From: Dryocosmus kuriphilus
Lineage: Eukaryota > Arthropoda > Insecta > Hymenoptera > Cynipidae
Direction of reading: 5' to 3'
Length of the DNA stretch: 64,000 bases
NCBI GenBank assembly: GCA_038277395.1
Contig: CM076193.1
Coordinates: forward strand, 80,418,627 to 80,482,626
The notes beneath the pieces were generated by a model, which was given only the letters and a program-made list of their open reading frames with translations, made no database searches and was not told the origin of the DNA. Position 1 is the stretch's first letter. The number at the start of each line of letters is the position of its first letter. The translations under genes and the position numbers were made by a program. Shown here piece after piece: positions 1 through 11,824 of the stretch.

Positions 1-2204
1 GATTAAACCTTTTGAAGAAATAAAAGAAATTGGTATTACTAAACTGACTTATTGTAAAACTTCGAAAATAAAGAAACTGTTTCAGTATCCACGTTTATAA
101 AATCAAATAAAGATATAGCGATAAAGTATTTTATAAGAGACGAATCTCGTTAGAGGATAATTTTTCAAAGAATATTTAGCTAGTGTTACTAGGGCTTACT
201 GAATGTACCCAGATTAGAATAGGTTTTTCTGAATAAAATTGTTTTATATCTAATGGAATTCAAAATCTTGTTCTTGCTCTCGAAAAAGACCCCAGATTTG
301 AAGTAAAATAAAGAAAATTACAAAATAATTAGATAGAAATAAAACCTGAAAAAAGTCGAGGTTTTCAATATATATATACATCAATTTATGATTGTTTAAT
401 CTGGATCCAAAGTCCAGAGATTACCTGGAATGACGTTCTCCTCCGAGCCAAAGATTTTACAACCAGGTTTTAGTTTCCGCCTTATATTTAACATCTGTTG
501 GCAATTTCCAGTTCTCCTTCCTTTTCGTTTACGAAAAGAGGTAACTCTTGAATTTCAGAAATGCAGTGTCGTAGAGGGAAAAATATTGAAAGGCCCATAT
601 GACCCTGAAAAACACCAGAAATTCTTTGGACGATAGTGCATCGAATTCACAAAAAACAATTAGTGGTAACTGTCATGATACATTAACATAACTTCAATAA
701 TCTCAAATCCGATCAAAACAAAAAATAGACAACGGAAATTTCTAGGATACCTCTCACGCCATCACTCGAGGGCTCAATTTTGAATAAATTACTCTAATCT
801 CTTTAAGTTTATTTTCTGTGAAAAGAGTCTAAACTGTTGGCCCTCTGTATTCTTCCATATTACGTTCAGGGCTTTCCTTTATAAAGCAAACGGTAAAACA
901 TTCTGAAATTTTTAAAGAGCTGCTGTATTGTATCCTTCTATCATTTTTTAGTTTTTTTTAATCGTAAGAAAAATCTAGTTGCTAAGATAAAATATGTGGA
1001 GTTTTTTATAGATTTGGATACACCTTACGTGGCTAAGGTGCTCATATTAATTTTAATTTACTGTAGAATTTTATAAAAAAATGTAAACAAATTAAATAAA
1101 ATTCCAATTAATTTTCCAAATAATAACTACGCGATTATTTTTTTTAAGTTTTTGTTTTTTACACCTGTAAGATCGGTTTATACAAAAGAAATACGTCTGA
1201 ACCTATTTTACCTTTATCAACACCCTCCCCTCACACGTGTACACCAGTCAATGTTTTTTTTGAGAGGGGGGAAAAGCTCTGTTATCTCTACGTTCTATAC
1301 ATGTAAACTATCAGAGTTAAAATAGTTTTTATCAGAAAATAATTTTTTTTTGTTCTCCTGAATAGAATTTTCAAACCTTGTTTGTATTATGCTGCGTTCA
1401 AAAATTTTTTTTCTAATTACGAAAGAAGTTTCAATTTTTATCCAAACTAAAAAATCCGAATATACAAATCGCAGGTTTTTTCTGCACAAAACAAATAATG
1501 TTGGAGAATGTACAAAAAGCTTGACGAACAATGAAAATTTTTTTCATTTTTTGTGATAAAAGTTTTCTCAAAACTAATTTTTCTTCAGAAAAATTTAAAT
1601 TTTTGAAAAATTGTCCATGGTTTCTTCTTTTTTGAAATATTTTTCGGATTGGTTGATATTCGTGGTAGGAACTACATTTCTAATTCAATGCTAGATTTAT
1701 AGAAATAATTTGCACTTAAAATACCTTTTACGTAGAAAAGTAATGACAAAGAAATATTGTTTGATAATTTTTATTTTTAATAACTTTAAAAAAAATTGGC
1801 AGTGAAATATTTGTTTAAAAATTATTTTCAGTTGTGAATTTTTTCTACGCAGTGGAGCAGTACTTTTCTAGAAATGAGAAAAAATGCTTTTGTGGTAAAG
1901 CCTTTTCTTAAAAATAATTTTTGTTCTAATTAATGCTTCCGTTTCCTGCATGCGAATCCTATTGTATGCATGAAAATTCGGATTGTACAAACAAGCATAC
2001 GTCTAAACTAAACCGGTTGTTTTGTCAACATCACCAAGCCACACACACACACACACACTACTACTGATTTTTTCTTCATGGCAGAAGGCAAACAGACAAT
2101 AGGAAACTCGACTTTTGTATAATTTTTAGGAAACACGACTACTTCTGTTCATTGCTTGACCGTCACAAAAGACCGGTTTATGTAAATGTATGACAAAATG
2201 GTTC
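1..2204. other. AT-rich non-coding stretch
   Basis: I see no gene here. The sequence is strongly AT-rich with many homopolymer A and T runs, and the short open frames have no recognisable motifs. A (CA)9 microsatellite lies near 2040-2058. No transposon termini could be assigned. Confidence 0.6.
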
Positions 2205-3352
2205 TTTTTACATTCTCATCTCAATGAGAAGGAATTACTTGTATGTGAAAACTAACTTTCGTGGATTTCATGAAATCTCCACGTTTCGTGACTTGCTGAA
2301 TCCGAAAAAATGGTTTTTACGACGGTGTCTGTTGTCATTGTCGTCGTTGTCGTTGCCGTTGTCTATGGTCGCGATAACTTTCGAAGGACTAATCGGATTG
2401 GATTGTGCTTTGGCACACTTCTTCAGGGTGCAAAAAGAAAGGGCGATTTCGTTAACCAGCGGTTTTTGACCAGTGGTTATGGTTTTATTTATCAAAAACG
2501 GTTTTCACAAAATCAAAGATCAATTTTCCGGCTTAACTATGCAAGATACAAAAAAGACAGTAGAGAGTAAAATTGTACACTTTAAAAAATTCTACAAATT
2601 TTGTTTTAACCATTTTTTGATAAAATGCACGGTTTTTGTTGTATTCGATAAAACGTTATTAAAAATAAAAAATTCAAATTTACCGATAATCTATAAAAGA
2701 TACCTATGAGAAAAAATGATAATAAACAAAGTTATTTACCTCAAAAAGATCTACAAATTTGCTTTCTATAATTTTTTTGAACAGAAGCGTAGTTTTTGAG
2801 TTATTCGTGAAATATATTATGAAATATAAAGAAAATCACTTTTCAGCAAAACTATGCAAGATATGAGAAAATATTAACAAGCAGAATTGTTCACCTTGGA
2901 AAGAGCTACAAAATTTATTCATAAGACTCGTCGTTTTACTTTTAAGAATCGAAATCCTTCATTGTGAAAATTTGGAAAATCACAAAAAAACTTTACCAAT
3001 CTACAATGTGTTTGAAAAAAAGGTAATTGTCGAGCGCGAAGCGCAAGTGTCATGATGAGAATGTATTTCTTAAGGTCGATAGAGCCTTAAGTAAAATAAT
3101 TTCTTTTGTAGTTTTTAATAAAAAATTCAAATTTAATAATCTCATTGAAAGCAGGTGTTCTGAAATTTTAAGACCTACGTAATGAATACCAAACATGATG
3201 TATAAGGACCAAAAACATCCGAGCGCGAAGCGCGAGGCTTAAATATATCGGAGCGCGAAGGGTGACGACCACCAGACCGCACACCCTAGGCGGGCTCATA
3301 CTTCGCGCAAAGCGCGGGAAGAGAATTTGCCCGCGAAGCGGGCAGATTTTTT
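2205..3352 (+). repeat. Family X repeat, copy 1
   Basis: This is the first of five copies of a repeat family defined here by comparing copies within the window. It starts with CATTCTCATC (2211-2220). It carries a TCGTCGTTGTCGTTG-type stretch near 2337-2356 and several diverged internal units. It ends in GC-rich hairpins near 3033-3048, 3218-3235 and 3329-3343, followed by a T run. GATGAGAATG, the inverse of the opening 10-mer, recurs at about 3054. No convincing protein is encoded; open frames in it are not conserved between copies. It may be a non-autonomous DNA element, but its superfamily is unknown to me. Confidence 0.75.
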
Positions 3353-3362
3353 CATCTGTGAT

Positions 3363-3830
3363 CATGCCATATGGAATTTCTTATGTGATTTATGGGACAT
3401 CCGTGTTATATTGTGTAATATCTAAGAAACAGTTGCTTCTATTCCTTTTTGTCCATTATAAAACCAGTTTATACACATATGTGACACTGTGACACATAAT
3501 ATGTTCTTCACACGTTCACGTCATATGGCTTTCGCCCCCTCTAACAATATTCCCACTCCACATATTTTATGTAATTTCTAGGAAATACATATTCTTTTGA
3601 TTGATTAGTGACCTTTACGTGTTCTTCTTTCTAATTTACACGACTTTTGGATTCTATAGCGTGATTTATGGGCTACATTTGTTCTTTTATGTACTTTCCA
3701 CGACATATGGAATTTCTTATGTAATTTATGGGACACACATGTTCTATTGTGTAATCTCTAGGAAAAACCTACTTCTATTCTTTTTTTGTACGTTACAAAA
3801 TCAGTTTATACACACGTGTTGCTTATAGAG
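3363..3830. repeat. Diverged tandem repeat array (~120-bp units)
   Basis: Segments starting CATATGGAATTTCTTATGT at about 3367 and 3704 align over about 125 bp, through GTTTATACACA at their ends. Weaker related units lie between them, for example GTGATTTATGGGCTACA near 3660. It abuts the 3' end of X copy 1. Open frames here are by-products of the repeat. Confidence 0.6.
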
Positions 3831-4198
3831 TTCACCACATACTCACCGAACATGGCTTTCCCCTTTGTTATATCCTCAAATTATTATTTTATAAAATAAT
3901 AAAAATTTTCAATGTAACATAGGATGACAGGACATATAGCTTACCGTACTACCATGACACATGCTTGAGCATGTGCTGACTAGATTCGCTCGAGCGTATG
4001 TCAACTTATGATAAACGTGCTACGGTCGATAAAGTAGCAAAGACAAAGCCCGTTAAAGTCATTTATAATCACGGGATAGTATAAGCAAGTGCTTAAGATA
4101 ACGTAGGAAACTCAAAATAATCAAAATGTATTACCATATATAGAGAAGTTTCAGGTAATTTTGATAAGTCTGGGATGACAAAGTATTCATAGTAGCAA
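3831..4198. other. Non-coding spacer
   Basis: I see no gene or recognisable element here, only AT-rich sequence with a short mixed-composition patch near 3950-4030. Confidence 0.5.
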
Positions 4199-4457
4199 CC
4201 CAGATAGCCAGAGTTGTAGTTCAACTAGTTGGCGATCAACTTTTTTCGTCAACTTTAAGCTCTACCAACTTAACCTCAATTTGCGGTTAGTTGTGCTATC
4301 TGGAGTGATCAACTTTTTCGTCAACTTTAAGCCAACTTTACGTCAACTTCAGAATTTACAACTGTTACCGTCAAGTTGTTGTCCGATTGCGGCAGTAGAT
4401 TAACGGAAAGTTGCTCTTAAATTTAACCTCAATTTGCGGTTAGTTGTGCTATCTGGG
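4199..4457. mobile_element. MITE-like element with CCCAGATAGC termini
   Basis: A 259-bp segment begins CCCAGATAGC and ends with the exact inverse GCTATCTGGG. Inside it, a ~30-bp segment ending GTTAGTTGTGCTATCTGG occurs twice (about 4273-4302 and 4425-4456), as do several GTCAACTTTAAG-type words. There is no coding capacity. This fits a small non-autonomous inverted-repeat transposon. Flanking bases do not give a clear target duplication, so the superfamily is unassigned. Confidence 0.55.
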
Positions 4458-4963
4458 AAGATTCAATTAACTTGGGTCATCGTATAGACTAACTCTATAG
4501 ACTAATGTTTAATTATAACTTAATTAAAAGACATAAAAGAATAAGAAACTTAACGCATAGATAAGATCATTAATGTACGATTATGCAACTGTAATATAAG
4601 TATAAGATGCAGAGGTCAGAAAGGATAATAGAAGAAGAATATCGAAGGTTTAATCCATTGATAATAATCAATCGAAAATCAATAAATAATTAATCGATAA
4701 CCGTCAAATACATCAGAAGGACTCTGCTCACTAATCTTATCAATCCATATAAAGGACAAATTGGCATTCTCCGCAATGACAGAATTTATATGTCAGCATC
4801 AATTATACAAGCTCGTTTGATTCGTCATTCGTGAACACCCGAGCGCACGTACAGAATGACGAGTCGCGACCGCATAGGACTTGCAATATTAACTCATATG
4901 TTTATCTTAATACCAGAGATAGTGTTTCCAGATAAGCTATAAACATTGAGGGATGATAATCAG

Positions 4964-5056
4964 AATCGTACGTGACTGTCGACAAAGTTCAATCGTACGT
5001 GACTTTCGAAAAAGTTCAATCGTACGTGACTTTCGAGAAAGTTTATTCGTACGTGA
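4964..5056. repeat. 27-bp tandem repeat, ~3.5 units
   Basis: Three and a half head-to-tail units contain ATCGTACGTGACTTTCGA with few differences. Each holds the palindrome CGTACG. It lies upstream of the BEL/Pao remains and could belong to that element's leader or LTR, but I cannot show it. Confidence 0.65.
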
Positions 5057-5356
5057 TTTTAACATAAACCGCTATCCTTACAAGGGGAGTTAGAGGATAA
5101 ATAAACCTCCAGCTCGCCCCTGGAATGGTCCTTTCGTTGCGTGCGGTTACTCTGTACAGGTCGCCCTCTGAAATACGTTAAATAGCCTCAAATTGCAAGC
5201 ATAACTGCACATAGTGAACAAAGTCCCTTTGATCGTGGCTAGTACGGTCATCGTAGAGTCTAGTTCGGGTTAATTCCGAAGTGTCATATATCCGGAAACG
5301 AACTCACGAGTGGATTCGATCTGTAGTATTTCATTCGTGCATCACTCGATTGGTGA

Positions 5357-5600
5357 AAGGAAAGTTACTTTGAATACGGTTCTTGCCTTTCACTCTAGCC
5401 AAACCAACTCTGTGAAAGGATCTCTTCGCTGTACCGACGAATATAGAGACGCAAGCGACGACCCTCTTCTATTGCCTTTTCTGAATTGAAAGGTAGGATA
5501 AGTTACCTCTGCGAAAGGATCTCTTCGCTGTCCTTCGAATATAGAAACGCAAGCGGCGACCATTACATCACCCTTTCTGAACAGAAAGGTACTGTAAGGT
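5357..5600. repeat. ~99-bp tandem duplication
   Basis: The segment beginning GAAAGGATCTCTTCGCTGT at about 5414 recurs at about 5513. Both copies continue through GAATATAGA-ACGCAAGCG-CGACC and close with a CTGAA-GAAAGGTA motif. A partial copy starts at about 5357. Overlapping open frames on both strands come from the duplication and are not genes. Confidence 0.6.
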
Positions 5601-5979
5601 TTACTATACACTTATTATCACCTTTTATCAATGTACTACTTCTTAATGTCTTTACAATAAACAACATTTTACCAAAAACACCTTGCATAAATTCACATTG
5701 TTCCATATCATTCATTGGCTAATTTGAATATTACTATTACACAATGCCCGTAGGATTGCTAGTGACAACCTATCCACAACAAATAATTGATCAGGTCTTA
5801 CAACCTTGATCTAAATCAACTAAACTTGCCTCTTATACACACTATTCTCGCCTTAGCTTGGAGCGTAACACCTTCCTACCAAAGAAAGTTCCCACTACTC
5901 ATACATTTTGCGTATATAGGCCGATGCACGGAACGTCTTTCAACCAGTTGAGTTTAGTTTTCTATCTGAACAATTCATT

Positions 5980-6160
5980 ATGTCTCAAGTTAACATCGAA
6001 TCCAATGACATAGAGTCCTCTCACACCTCTCAGTTTTCAAATTCGACGACAACTCTTAAACAACGCTTAAACAAATACTAACTAAAGCTTCTCTTAAGCG
6101 CTTGGTGATGATGCCCACAAACTCCACGAACAGAACGTCACAGCAAATGATTCTACCAAC
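5980..6160 (+). pseudogene. BEL/Pao gag N-terminal remnant
   Basis: An ATG at 5980 opens a 33-codon frame (MSQVNIESNDIESS...) ending at a TAA at 6079-6081. The next frame continues with KASLKRL-like residues. Ser/Thr-rich starts followed by basic helices are usual at the beginning of BEL gag proteins. The rest of gag (several hundred residues in intact elements) is absent: the sequence passes within ~100 bp to protease-region residues. The assignment depends mainly on its position upstream of the pol remains. Confidence 0.35.
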
Positions 6161-6188
6161 TATTTACAGCCTTAGTCATTCATTGGTA

Positions 6189-6362
6189 CAGCCCGCGCTA
6201 TTGTATTGTATGCTATTGTAAACTGTCACTACGCTCAATTATTGATCCTTCATTCTTCATTCCATCTTGAGACTACGGCCTTGGTCCTTCCTCGCCTTAC
6301 TTTAAAACTCCCCTCACAGCTGAGCACTGACCTCAACTTAAGCCAGTTTGGTGATCTTTGCT
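6189..6362 (+). pseudogene. BEL/Pao protease region, left half
   Basis: Reads GTARAIV near the start and VLPRLTLKLPS further on. The latter resembles the conserved segment between the retropepsin core and its C-terminal motif in BEL/Pao (DUF1758) proteases. The D-T/S-G active-site segment is not visible, so it is deleted or lost. The frame runs to the TA at 6363-6364 where the Tc1 element begins, and resumes after 7552. Confidence 0.5.
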
Positions 6363-6364
6363 TA

Positions 6365-7550
6365 TCGTCTGTTCCACAAGGCAAGGTACGCGTTTTCTCG
6401 ACAAGTTTTAAAGAAAAATTCATTTTTCTTCTTTACCATGAAAAAACGCTTTAAAAATTAGGGCGGACTCTACTTAATAAACCGACCAATCGCCGTTATT
6501 CTAGATAATGACCTGGCACCTTCTGGGCATGCTCTCGACTAGTTTTTCGACATATTCTGAAGATAGAGAGCGCCATACCTCTCTAATTCGTCGAGAAAGC
6601 TGCTTGAGGGTGAATACACGCCTTCCTGCAAGTCTTCTCTTAACGACACTCCACATATTTTCAATTGGATTTGCATCAGGAGATTGTGAAGGCCAGTCCA
6701 AGGTCACGACGCCATTTCCCGCTTTCCAGCTCGTGCAGAGGCGACTGCTATATTTAGGGTCGTTGTCGTTTTGAAGGATCCAAACCTCATTGTTGGCTCC
6801 AAACATCTTTCCTGCAGACTTCAGAAGACCATGTTTGTAGATTTTGACCATTCTTTGAGCGTTCAGGTTCTCAGTACAGGTTCTCACCACAGCCTGACCA
6901 GGAACGTTTTATGGGAACCCGTGCCCAAAAGGACGCTTCGTCGGAAAAAACTACATTTGACCAATCGCGATCACTATTTTCCGTAGCCCATGCCAAGCAT
7001 TTTTGCATGTGAACCTCTGAGAGCAGGGGTTTCTGTCTCGCGTTACGGTACTGCAATTTTACCTCAGCTAATCTGCATCTTATGGTGTTTATACTAACCT
7101 CTAGTCCCTTCGCCGCTAGCTTAGCTTTGGCTTCGCGCAGCCGCAGATCTGGATTGCGCTTTCACTGCGCGATGATCGTCTTATCCTCCTTACTCAACGT
7201 TGTTCGCATTTCTCCTCTTCCCGGCAGATCGTCGACTGTTTTTTTGTGCCTATACCGCTCCACCCACGTTTGCACCAAGTGCTTAGACTTTTTAAGCACT
7301 TTAGCAGCGGCTGAGTACGAAAGATATGGTCCGTGTTTATTGGTCCACAAAAACTCAGCCTCAAAACATTTAGCGTATACAGCACCCATTGCGCAATCTT
7401 GTGCATTGTCTGGCACTTCGAACGAAAATGAAGCGAATCAGCGGTTCCGCCTTAGCCCTTCAAACGTACAGTCAGACCAAAAAAGAAAGGAAAAAAAATC
7501 TTTGAAGCTTTTCGAGAAAACGCGTACCTTGTCTTGTGGAACAGACCTTC
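6365..7550 (-). mobile_element. Tc1/mariner element nested in the BEL element
   Basis: The inverted termini share GTCTGTTCCACAAG and the following TACGCGTTTTCTCGA, starting at 6367 on the left and 7546 on the right. A TA dinucleotide lies at each edge (6363-6364 and 7551-7552), matching the TA duplication made by Tc1/mariner. The BEL protease reading continues across the two flanks (LNLSQFGDLCL on the left, FYKPKSVDVVLGSDVYYW on the right), which supports insertion into that gene. The element encodes a broken DD34E transposase on the - strand. Confidence 0.8.
6501..7416 (-). pseudogene. Tc1-like DD34E transposase, frameshifted
   Basis: Cut-and-paste transposase remnant in three open pieces on the - strand. 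The N-terminal piece (7416 to 7162) is a helix-turn-helix DNA-binding region including YLSYSAAAKVLKKSKHLVQTW. The middle piece (7056 to 6871) has the first catalytic Asp in VVFSDEASF. The C-terminal piece (6890 to 6501) has the second Asp in NDNDPKYSS and the Glu in PDANPIENMW. I count 34 residues between the second Asp and the Glu, the Tc1 DD34E spacing. The catalytic triad is kept, but the pieces lie in different frames, so no functional protein is expected. Confidence 0.85.
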
Positions 7551-7720
7551 TACAAACCCAAATCAGTTGATGTCGTCTTGGGGTCCGATGTGTATTATTG
7601 GATCCTGTGACCTGGCTTTCGCCATTTCCCACCTTCACTTTGATCGCCCAGGATACTGCTTTGGGGTAGATTGTCTCGGGATTGACTCACTCCGTCGTGC
7701 CACGGCGGGCGGAACCCCCA
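7551..7720 (+). pseudogene. BEL/Pao protease region, right half
   Basis: Directly after the Tc1 element the frame reads VDVVLGSDVYYW, the C-terminal retropepsin motif of BEL/Pao proteases (a D-x-x-L-G-x-D-x-Y pattern). It then reads AQDTALG, an in-frame TAG, and IVSGLTHS. This joins to the reverse-transcriptase region with stops and frame changes in between. Confidence 0.6.
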
Positions 7721-9214
7721 TCACGTGCCTCTCTCACGGCTGGGCATTGCGTCCACGACAATAACCTGCAGGAGGCTCTGCAGCGTTTTTTGACTATGGA
7801 AGAGTTATCTAATATCAGTCCCAGAATGAAATTTGAGGACGAGGCCTGCGAGCGGCTGTTTCTTGATACTCATGTCCGTGCTCCCAATAGCCGACATATC
7901 ATTCGGCTCCCGTTGCCATCTGAGCCACCGATGGCCTCTGCTGAGACCCGACGAAGGGCTTTGGGTTCGCTTTCCACTACACACCGTCGCTTTTCCCGGG
8001 ACAGTCGCATGTCAGACTCGTATCGGGAGTTCATGAGAGTTTATGAGGAGTTGGGACATATGGAAAGAATTCCTGATTCTCAAATAGCCAATCCACGGGC
8101 GCGGTATATACTGCATGCAGCGGTAATTCATTCCAGCCCATATCAGCTAAACCTTCGTGTTGTCTTCGACGCATCACGACGCACTGCAGAACAGCACTGT
8201 TTAAATGACTTTTTGATGCCGAGCCCTGCTCTTCAGGGCGATATATCTCTGATAATCTTGAATTGGTGCAAATATCGCTCTGTTTTTACAGCGGACATCA
8301 TAAAGATGTTTCGCCAAGGCCGCGGTCGAGCGGAGGATCAGGATCTGCAGAAAATACTTTGAGCTCCTTATTCTGCGGATGCCCCTGTGGATTACCGTTT
8401 GACTACGGTCACTTATGGGACCGCATGTGCCCCACATTTGGCAATACGTACGCTTGCTCAGCTGGCAAAGGATGAGCAACAGCGTTTTCCTCTTGGGGCT
8501 CGTTGCCTCCAGCGTAATACCTATATCAATGATATTTTAGCGGGGGTTCACTGGTTGGACATCGCGATCCAAAAGCGAGATGAATTATCTGCGATTTTGC
8601 GCTGTGTTGGCATTGAGCTGGATAAATGGGCAGCAAATCATTCTGAGCTGCTTTCTGGCCACAGACGGCCTTGTGAACCGGAAATAACCAAGCAGATTGC
8701 TTCCAGTGTTTTTGCTAAGACGTTGGGTTTGCTTTGGAATCCAGCGATGGATGTATTTGGATTCAGTATTAACAACCTCACCCCCGTAGCCTCCACACAT
8801 ACCAAGCGTACTGTTTTGTCAGACACCGCTCGAGTGTTTGATCCACTGGGCTGGCTCGCTCCTGTTACTGTTACTGCAAACATTTTGATGCAAGGTCTCT
8901 GGATTCTGAGGTGCGATTGGGACTTCTCTTTGCCTTCAGAGATCCTTGAGCGATGGACTGATTATAGGAACTCAATGAACTCCATCTCGAAACTCTCGAT
9001 CGACCGCTGGTTCGGAGCATCTCCAGACGCTCGGGATCAGCTTCATGGCTTCCCGGATGCATCTTCTCGCACATACGCCGCAGTCGTGTATCTGAGAATC
9101 CAGCTGAATGATGGCCATTACCGAGTGTCGTTCCTTATGGCTAAAACTAAAGTAAGTCCTGTCAAGACAATGAGCATCCCGAATCTCGAACTGAGCTCAG
9201 CTGCTCTCTGCTAG
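7682..9214 (+). pseudogene. pol: BEL/Pao reverse transcriptase and Peptidase_A17-like region
   Basis: Reads as Pao-type reverse transcriptase. LRVVFDASRRT and FTADIIKMFRQ (about 8150-8320) match the palm region, where the Asp in TADI is the first catalytic residue. It is followed by DQDLQKIL and an in-frame TGA at 8360-8362. The second catalytic motif is at about 8521-8545 and reads YINDILAG, where the family has two adjacent Asp after Y-x, so the first is Asn. From ~8745 the frame resembles the Peptidase_A17 region of Pao polyproteins (ARVFDPLGWLAPV), up to a TAG at 9212-9214. The stops and the Asp-to-Asn change argue against activity. Confidence 0.8.
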
Positions 9215-9540
9215 TGAGATTTGTCTGCCACATTCAGAAGCTGCCCTTCTTTAAGGATCTGCCTGTTTTTGCTTGGTCTGACAGCCAAGTAGTACTCGCG
9301 TGGTTACGCGAACACCGATTCTGTTAGATAACCTTTGTTGCTAACCGCGTGTCATTGCCCCCCGAGGATTGACCCGATCGGCCGGATGCCTTGCTAATAC
9401 TACACGTGCGAGAGCAAAATCCAGAACCAGAATTACTGACATGGTTCTCGACACTAACACGGCTGATCCACATAGTGGCATGGTGTCGCCGCCTCCTCGT
9501 AAATTTGCACTGACGAAGAGGGAGAGAGATACCTAACTTG
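9215..9540 (+). pseudogene. BEL/Pao RNase H remnant
   Basis: After the stop ending the previous frame, the reading continues as VFAWSDSQVVLAWL and then FVANRVSLPPED, typical of the RNase H/linker part of Pao polyproteins. In-frame stops interrupt it near 9324 and again before the integrase. No open frame covers it, so it is seen only by joining short stretches. Confidence 0.5.
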
Positions 9541-10497
9541 TTATTTCTGACTTCTTCAGAGATTTCTGGAGCTCGCGCAGTGATCATTCGAGTGGCTCAG
9601 GGTAGCGTCTTTCGCGCCGAACTCGCGCTTCTGACCACGAATGTGTCTTTACCAAAACTAAATCCGCTCCGAAAATTGAATACTTTTGTGGACGCGACGG
9701 ATGGACTGTTGCACCTTGGTGGTCGCCTATTTCACTCCTCCCTTTCGCGCGAATCCAAACATACCCCGGTTCTTCCCGATCGATCAAATCTCAGTCGACT
9801 CTTTGTACATCATGCGCACGTTTCTTCTCTCCATGGGGGACCCACGTTAATACTAAGTACTTCGCTTCGATATGTATGGTTCCTACGTAGAACACGGTTA
9901 GTCAAAATTGAGATTCGAAACAGTATAATTTTTCAACATGTAAAGCCCCGCCTGGCGTCACAATTAATGGGAGATTTTCCAGCTGATCGGGTAACTCCAA
10001 CGCGGCCGTTCACTTCTTCGGGTCTGGACTACACTGGGCCTATCCAGATATGTACAACCAACGGCCACGGCCATCGCTCTTACAAGGGTTGTATTGCCCT
10101 TTTTGTTTGCTTCGCAACACATGCAGTTTATCTGGAAGCTATCAGTGACTTAACCACGATTACATTCCTGGCCGCATACCGCCGTTTTGTTGGTCGTCGT
10201 TGTAACTATCGCCATCTGTACAGCGACAATTGCACAACCTTCCAGGGAGCCACCCGAGAACTTAAGAGGATATTCAATGCTTCTACTGAATTTTATAAGG
10301 AAGTTGACATTATTTTTGCTAACGACGGGACTGACTGGACATTTATTCCCCCAAACTCGTCTCATTGTGGCGGCCTATGGGAAGCTGGTGTTAAATCCAC
10401 TAAACATCACTTAAGAAGAGTCATCGGGGATCAAACTCTCACGTTTGAGGAGCTGCCAACTCTGCTGGTGGAAATAGAAGCTTGCCTGAATTCTTGA
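9538..10497 (+). pseudogene. pol: BEL/Pao integrase
   Basis: A 319-codon open frame covering most of the integrase. The zinc-binding region keeps a His pair near HHAHVSSLHGG, but the paired Cys (expected around IIFQHVKPR) are lost. The core keeps all three catalytic residues: Asp in GLDYTGPI, Asp in YSDNCTTFQGA and Glu in GLWEAGVKSTKHHL. It stops at a TGA just after EACLNS, where the intact family continues without a stop. Retroviral-type integrases insert the cDNA copy into the genome. Confidence 0.8.
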
Positions 10498-10860
10498 CCC
10501 CTGTGTCATTTGACAAACGAGCTTGATGATCTTTCTGGGTTAACCTCGCCAATTTTTTTGATTGGCAACAATATGAGCCTCCTTCCTGACCCTGAAATTC
10601 CCGAAATACCTGAAAAATGCCTGAGTCACTTTCAACAGCTCCAGGAGCGAAACAAATAGCGCAGTCCATCCGAGAACTTCGTTGCGGGTTAGTTGGTCCC
10701 TGTTAAAGACGAACAATATCCACCCTTGAAGTAGCCTTTGGGAAGTGTCGCGGAGGTTCATCCTGGCCCTGACAATCTTGTGAGGGTGGCCAGAGTGAAA
10801 ACGGCCACTAATACTCTACGTCGTCACATCGCGAATATCTGTCCTCTCTCTCTCTAACAT
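10498..10860 (+). pseudogene. DUF5641-like C-terminal tail of BEL/Pao pol
   Basis: Reading past the TGA in the same frame gives LTPLCHLTNELDDLSGLTS and FLIGNNMSLLPDPE, then LVPVKDEQYPPLK and PGPDNLVRVARVKT. This is the order of the DUF5641 domain that follows the integrase core in BEL/Pao and is thought to help bind target DNA. Several stops interrupt it. It ends near 10855. Confidence 0.55.
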
Positions 10861-10982
10861 CACCAAATACTGTGCCTGCCTAGCCAGGGTGGGTGGATCG
10901 CTAGACTGTATCCATGTGTAATACTCATTGTTATAGCGTGTATTTAACATTCAATCTCTAGTTATATGTTCGTTCTGCGGAC

Positions 10983-11700
10983 GAAGGCGGGCGGGATATT
11001 CGTGTGCTTCTTACCGTTTTCTGAAAGGGGAGAATTAGATTTCATTTATATTCCTGTATTATTTGTTCATTCTCGAAAAGGGGGCTGCACCTGAAATTAA
11101 ACTGTTAGCTCTGCGCGTACCTCGAAAGTCAATACCTAGCAGGTAGAATGGAACTTTTCCCCACGACCTTTTATATCTCTAATTGAGTAAGGAATTTGAT
11201 TTCACATTTATGTTTGTTATTTTGCTTTCAAAGTTCAGTTCACATAGATCCTTCGTGGCGAGAAGTCCATTTTGGAGTCTGAAGAATTCTCGAGTTGTGA
11301 AGTGTGAAGTTGTGAAGATTTTTGCTTTGGATTGGATTGAAGTGAGTTTTTTGGCTTGTTGTCCTAATATTCTTGGAATTACAAACAAGGTATGTAATTT
11401 GTTCTTTAGTTTTCCGATGGCTCTGAGATTTCGGCTTTTTCCTCCACTTATCGAGTGAAGGTTTTTTATGCCCTAGAATAAACTCTACTTTTCTTATTGC
11501 AAACAAATGGTCGCTGATTCATTGAAACCCCAATATGCTCCACTGCCAATTAAGTGCCTGTCAATTACGGGAACCATGTTATTCTTTGTTGGTGAGCTTG
11601 AACTTGTCCTTTTGATTCGTACTTGAAAATTGTATTTCATTCTCTCACATTGTTTCTGAAATATGAATAAATAAATCAAAAACCATATACGGCATTATAT
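10983..11700 (+). other. Candidate polypurine tract and 3' LTR of the BEL element
   Basis: GAAGGCGGGCGGGA (10983-10996) is a purine-rich tract just downstream of the pol tail, where plus-strand priming would occur. TATTCGTGTG follows as a possible LTR start. An AATAAA-type polyadenylation signal lies near 11664-11671. No 5' partner was found, so the LTR end is a guess and the call is tentative. Confidence 0.3.
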
Positions 11701-11824
11701 TTTTGCCACTCACTTCTAACTAGGTTTTGTACTCTCAAAATATAACCACCCCCTTTTCACTGCCAGCCATCCCACCCTGAACCGACAAACATTCATAACC
11801 TCCTCCTCCCCTTCCAATTAGACA

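Larger units (their letters stand above)
5980..10860 (+). mobile_element. BEL/Pao LTR retrotransposon, decayed, split by a Tc1 element
   Basis: In order on the + strand are a gag-like N terminus, the end of an aspartic protease, a Pao-type reverse transcriptase, a Peptidase_A17-like region, an RNase H relic, an integrase with its DDE residues and a DUF5641-like tail. This is the normal BEL/Pao order. Most of gag is missing. The protease region is interrupted at 6365-7550 by a Tc1/mariner element. Stops and frameshifts occur throughout. A purine-rich tract at 10983-10996 is followed by a possible 3' LTR. No matching 5' LTR was found. Confidence 0.8.
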
